From positions 124,001-188,000 of the forward strand of contig CBDHHF010000003.1 of NCBI GenBank assembly GCA_965263205.1: a stretch of DNA of 64,000 nucleotides, written 5' to 3'. This document shows, in pieces, positions 61,459 through 64,000 of this stretch. The stretch's first letter is position 1. Every line of letters begins with the position of its first letter. The notes under the pieces are model-generated. The model was not told the DNA's origin, did not search any database, and saw only the letters and a program-made list of their open reading frames with translations. A program made the translations under genes and the position numbers. The stretch comes from JBCCIM01 sp965263205 (GTDB lineage Bacteria > Bacteroidota > Rhodothermia > Rhodothermales > JAHQVL01).

Positions 61459-64000
61459 ATGGCTGCTCAACCACAGAAACAACTGCGTGCTCGGTTCTGG
61501 CCGTTGCTTGTGCTCTGGCTTATAAGCTTTTCTGTGATCTCCGCGGGGCCGGCTACGCAGGAGCACACACCTGGCCAACGAACAGCAGCAGCAAATGAAG
61601 CGGATTCGCTTGCGCTTGTTGCTTTGTTCAACGAAACGCGCTCGTACAATTGGGAGAATGAAAGCAACTGGCTGACGGGCCGGCTGCACACCTGGTACGG
61701 CGTTACCGTCGTCAATGGCCGCGTCACGGAGTTGCGCCTTGCTGAAAATGGTCTGCGCCACAATGTACCCAATGCAATCACAGATCTCACGGCCCTGGAG
61801 ATCTTGCACCTCAACAACAATGCTATACAATCCATACCCGATCTAAGTGCATTGGGCAAGCTTGCGCTGCGTGAAGTCAATGTAGCCGGCAATAGCCTTG
61901 ACTTTGGCTCTTTAGAGCCCAATATGAACCAGGACTACACGCTGGAATACCTCCCCCAAAGCGACTTCATCAGCTTGTCACTTTTGCCTCGCAGAGTGCA
62001 TGAAGGGGAGCCGTTCTCGGTAACAGCTGACGCGGGTGGTACAAGCTCGCAGTACCAGTGGTATATGGGCCGGGAAGCGTTGGGCTCAGAGCCGTTCCCT
62101 ATTCCTGGCGCCAACAGTCAAACCTATGCCGTTGCGGAGGCATCAGCTGCCAATGCCGGCCTCCCGCTCGTTGTGAAAGTTACCAATCCCGTCGTTCCTG
62201 GCGTCACCTTGATGGGCACCAAGTTTTTCACCTTTGTACCGCGAAACAAGCTGCGCTGGCTCGACATTGGCGAATACCACCATGCCTACTCCCCCAATGG
62301 CGCCCGAAAAGATGAAGTGACAAACACAGAAGGTATGGATTATCCTGCCATCGACGAATATTCAGGACACTTCCGATCCAAGTCATTCTGGATCGGCGTT
62401 AAAGACTGGACAGATGAATATGGCACACACTATCCTTTTTATGTAGGCCGCGTTGGTGGTCAGGCTGGCCGGCTCATTCCAACATCAGAACAAACCGCCT
62501 CGATAAAAAGCGAACTCATCGGACGCTATCCAGACACCGTCGTTGAGGTAAACGGGCAGGCGTCGTATGATCATTACGAGATACTGGACGCGATTGACCC
62601 CAATTTGCCGGCTGACCGGATGCTCCACACCGTGAACAACATGTCCATGGGTATCACGGTTGACCGCAAAGTGTATGCGTTTACCAACGCGTATCACGAC
62701 AACTACCACCTGATCGATTACCAATACTGCAATACAGGCAATACCGACGGCGATGCTGAAATCGAGTTGCCCAATCAAACTTTAAACGATGTCATTTTCT
62801 TTAGAGCGCATGCCTGGCGTGGACACGAACAGGCATCATGGGCAGCAATTAGTGGTCAGGCATGGGCTAGATTTATGGTACATGATGTTGTTGGTGACGG
62901 CCATGCTGAGTATCCCGTTGATTTTACTGCCCAGTATGGCTGGATAGGTTGGAGTTTTGGTGGATTTGAAGCCGCTCCAGGCGGGATCATCGATTTTGGA
63001 GGCCCACTTGTTAATGACAGTCACTCAATGGTTGCCCCCGGCGACTCTGTTGGCCGGCTTGCAGCCGCTACCATGATGGGGCGCATGGTTTTACATGCCG
63101 ACTTTTCTACGACCGATACTTCGTATGACCGTAGCCAACCCAGCATTATGTCGTGGCTCAACAACGACAGCAACATGCACAGCGATGGGCAACCGCACGA
63201 ATCATACTACCGTTTTGGTATACTTGGCCCCATGCTGGGATTTGATGAAGCAGATTGCATCCCATGCCGGAGGTCCTCACCCCACTTTGCTGATCTAAAT
63301 GCTGACGGCAATCCCTTCTGGGAGCTAGGACTCAAAATAACAGGCGGGTTCGACGGTGGGTTTGCCGCTACAACGGGGTATGGCCCATACGACATGGGTC
63401 CCAATGAATGTATTAATGTGACCGTGGCTGAAGGAATCGATGGATTGAGCTTTGATGCCGCCACCAAAATTGGACGTGCCTATAAATGGGCCGGCGCTGA
63501 CAAAAACACGCGTACCTTCGCATTCGATGCCAACGGTGATGGTGTGATAAACACAGCGCCTCACAATTATGAGCAAGTGTTTGCAGGCACTGAAACACAA
63601 ACCAAAAACCAATGGGTGTTATCTGCGCGTGATTCGTTGTTCGGTACGTTTTACCATGCGCGCGACGCGTTTGAGGCAAGCAACAAGTTTTCTGTCTATC
63701 CCGTAGCCGAACCACCTCACGCCCCGGCTACGTTCACCGTCCAAAGCAGCCCACCAGATGGCATTGCGCTTTCCTGGACACCAACTGGGCAGGGTCCAGA
63801 AATCGATCGTTGGGAAATTTTCCGGACAGAAGATCGCGCAGACAACAGGTATGTAAATGGCTGCCTGGAAGATGTCACTATAGTATGTGGGTACGAGCAC
63901 ATCGCTTCGCTACCGGCAAATGCTACCCAGTACACTGACACGGACGTGATGCATGATACAGCGTACTATTACTATATCCAGGCCGTAGGTACACCACAGC
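61459..64000 (+). CDS. Large secreted LRR-containing protein, 3' end outside window
   Basis: ATG 61459 is the first in-frame start after a TAG at 61441. The frame stays open for at least 847 codons to the window edge. The protein has a signal peptide (FWPLLVLWLISFSVISAGPATQ), a short leucine-rich repeat at about 80-150 (VTELRLAENGLRHNVPNAI, LTALEILHLNNNAI), then a long region of unknown fold, and near the end a fibronectin III-like module (PATFTVQSSPPDGIALSWTP). FDANGDGVINTA contains a dockerin/EF-hand-like Asp pattern (D-x-N-x-D-x). Probably a cell-surface or secreted multi-domain protein; the C-terminus, likely with a sorting signal, is outside the window. Confidence 0.75.
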   Translation, partial: MAAQPQKQLRARFWPLLVLWLISFSVISAGPATQEHTPGQRTAAANEADSLALVALFNETRSYNWENESNWLTGRLHTWYGVTVVNGRVTELRLAENGLRHNVPNAITDLTALEILHLNNNAIQSIPDLSALGKLALREVNVAGNSLDFGSLEPNMNQDYTLEYLPQSDFISLSLLPRRVHEGEPFSVTADAGGTSSQYQWYMGREALGSEPFPIPGANSQTYAVAEASAANAGLPLVVKVTNPVVPGVTLMGTKFFTFVPRNKLRWLDIGEYHHAYSPNGARKDEVTNTEGMDYPAIDEYSGHFRSKSFWIGVKDWTDEYGTHYPFYVGRVGGQAGRLIPTSEQTASIKSELIGRYPDTVVEVNGQASYDHYEILDAIDPNLPADRMLHTVNNMSMGITVDRKVYAFTNAYHDNYHLIDYQYCNTGNTDGDAEIELPNQTLNDVIFFRAHAWRGHEQASWAAISGQAWARFMVHDVVGDGHAEYPVDFTAQYGWIGWSFGGFEAAPGGIIDFGGPLVNDSHSMVAPGDSVGRLAAATMMGRMVLHADFSTTDTSYDRSQPSIMSWLNNDSNMHSDGQPHESYYRFGILGPMLGFDEADCIPCRRSSPHFADLNADGNPFWELGLKITGGFDGGFAATTGYGPYDMGPNECINVTVAEGIDGLSFDAATKIGRAYKWAGADKNTRTFAFDANGDGVINTAPHNYEQVFAGTETQTKNQWVLSARDSLFGTFYHARDAFEASNKFSVYPVAEPPHAPATFTVQSSPPDGIALSWTPTGQGPEIDRWEIFRTEDRADNRYVNGCLEDVTIVCGYEHIASLPANATQYTDTDVMHDTAYYYYIQAVGTPQ

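Noticed and set aside
1..64000. tRNA, rRNA and prophage genes
   Set aside because: Both strands were read for cloverleaf motifs, conserved rRNA segments and phage structural genes; none was found, although short tRNAs could be missed without a scan.

Overview
The window reads as chromosomal DNA of a free-living, Gram-negative bacterium of the Bacteroidota/Rhodothermota type. This rests on FecR/ECF-sigma/STN-TonB receptor triplets, lipoprotein sulfatase, DUF1593 and DUF1080 proteins, a BNR-repeat giant, many exported hydrolases with typical signal peptides, and a visible enrichment of the hexamer GCCGGC in most genes. No rRNA, tRNA, CRISPR array, prophage or complete transposase gene was seen. 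The taxon is an inference, not a proof.

Layout. 0-20 kb: mixed single genes and short operons. These are the tail of an M3 peptidase, a class D beta-lactamase, a frameshifted alpha/beta hydrolase, a sulfatase, a BAAT-like hydrolase, a divergent SDR/AraC pair, a subclass B3 metallo-beta-lactamase, L-rhamnose mutarotase, GNATs, an RlaP-GNAT-DUF4037 nucleotidyltransferase group, and a merR with a textbook mer operator-promoter driving one small Cys-rich protein. 20-35 kb: oxidoreductase, DUF1593 lipoprotein, DUF1080 protein, a 143-bp tandem repeat array, a serine hydrolase translationally coupled to a 1081-residue BNR protein, a Crp/Fnr regulator, a PLP decarboxylase, KptA and a LOG-like protein. 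35.3-38.5 kb: four consecutive genes (DUF1569, aminotransferase, DinB, polysaccharide deacetylase), all broken by short indels, mostly in homopolymers. 38.7-42.8 kb: phosphatidylserine decarboxylase, DUF1304, a Vat-like xenobiotic acetyltransferase, an alpha/beta hydrolase and an NTF2-like protein.

The most striking region is 42.8-55.1 kb, a ten-gene minus-strand block. In order of transcription it encodes ECF sigma factor, FecR anti-sigma, STN-TonB receptor, a membrane b-type cytochrome, a TPR protein, a 20-haem c-type cytochrome, an 18/19-haem c-type cytochrome with a 77-residue amplification, an outer-membrane beta-barrel (split by one frameshift in this sequence) and a membrane-anchored FAD/NAD(P)-Fe-S oxidoreductase with two non-canonical ferredoxin motifs. 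The parts suggest a trans-envelope electron conduit under cell-surface-signalling control. Each part is recognisable; the combination is the observation.

55-64 kb: glutaminase, two arginase-superfamily enzymes (one lacking the first metal histidine), a TPR protein, GrpB, two small terminal-inverted-repeat elements sitting on the stop codon of the second arginase-like gene, two exported proteins of unknown function, and a large LRR/fibronectin-type secreted protein that runs off the window end.
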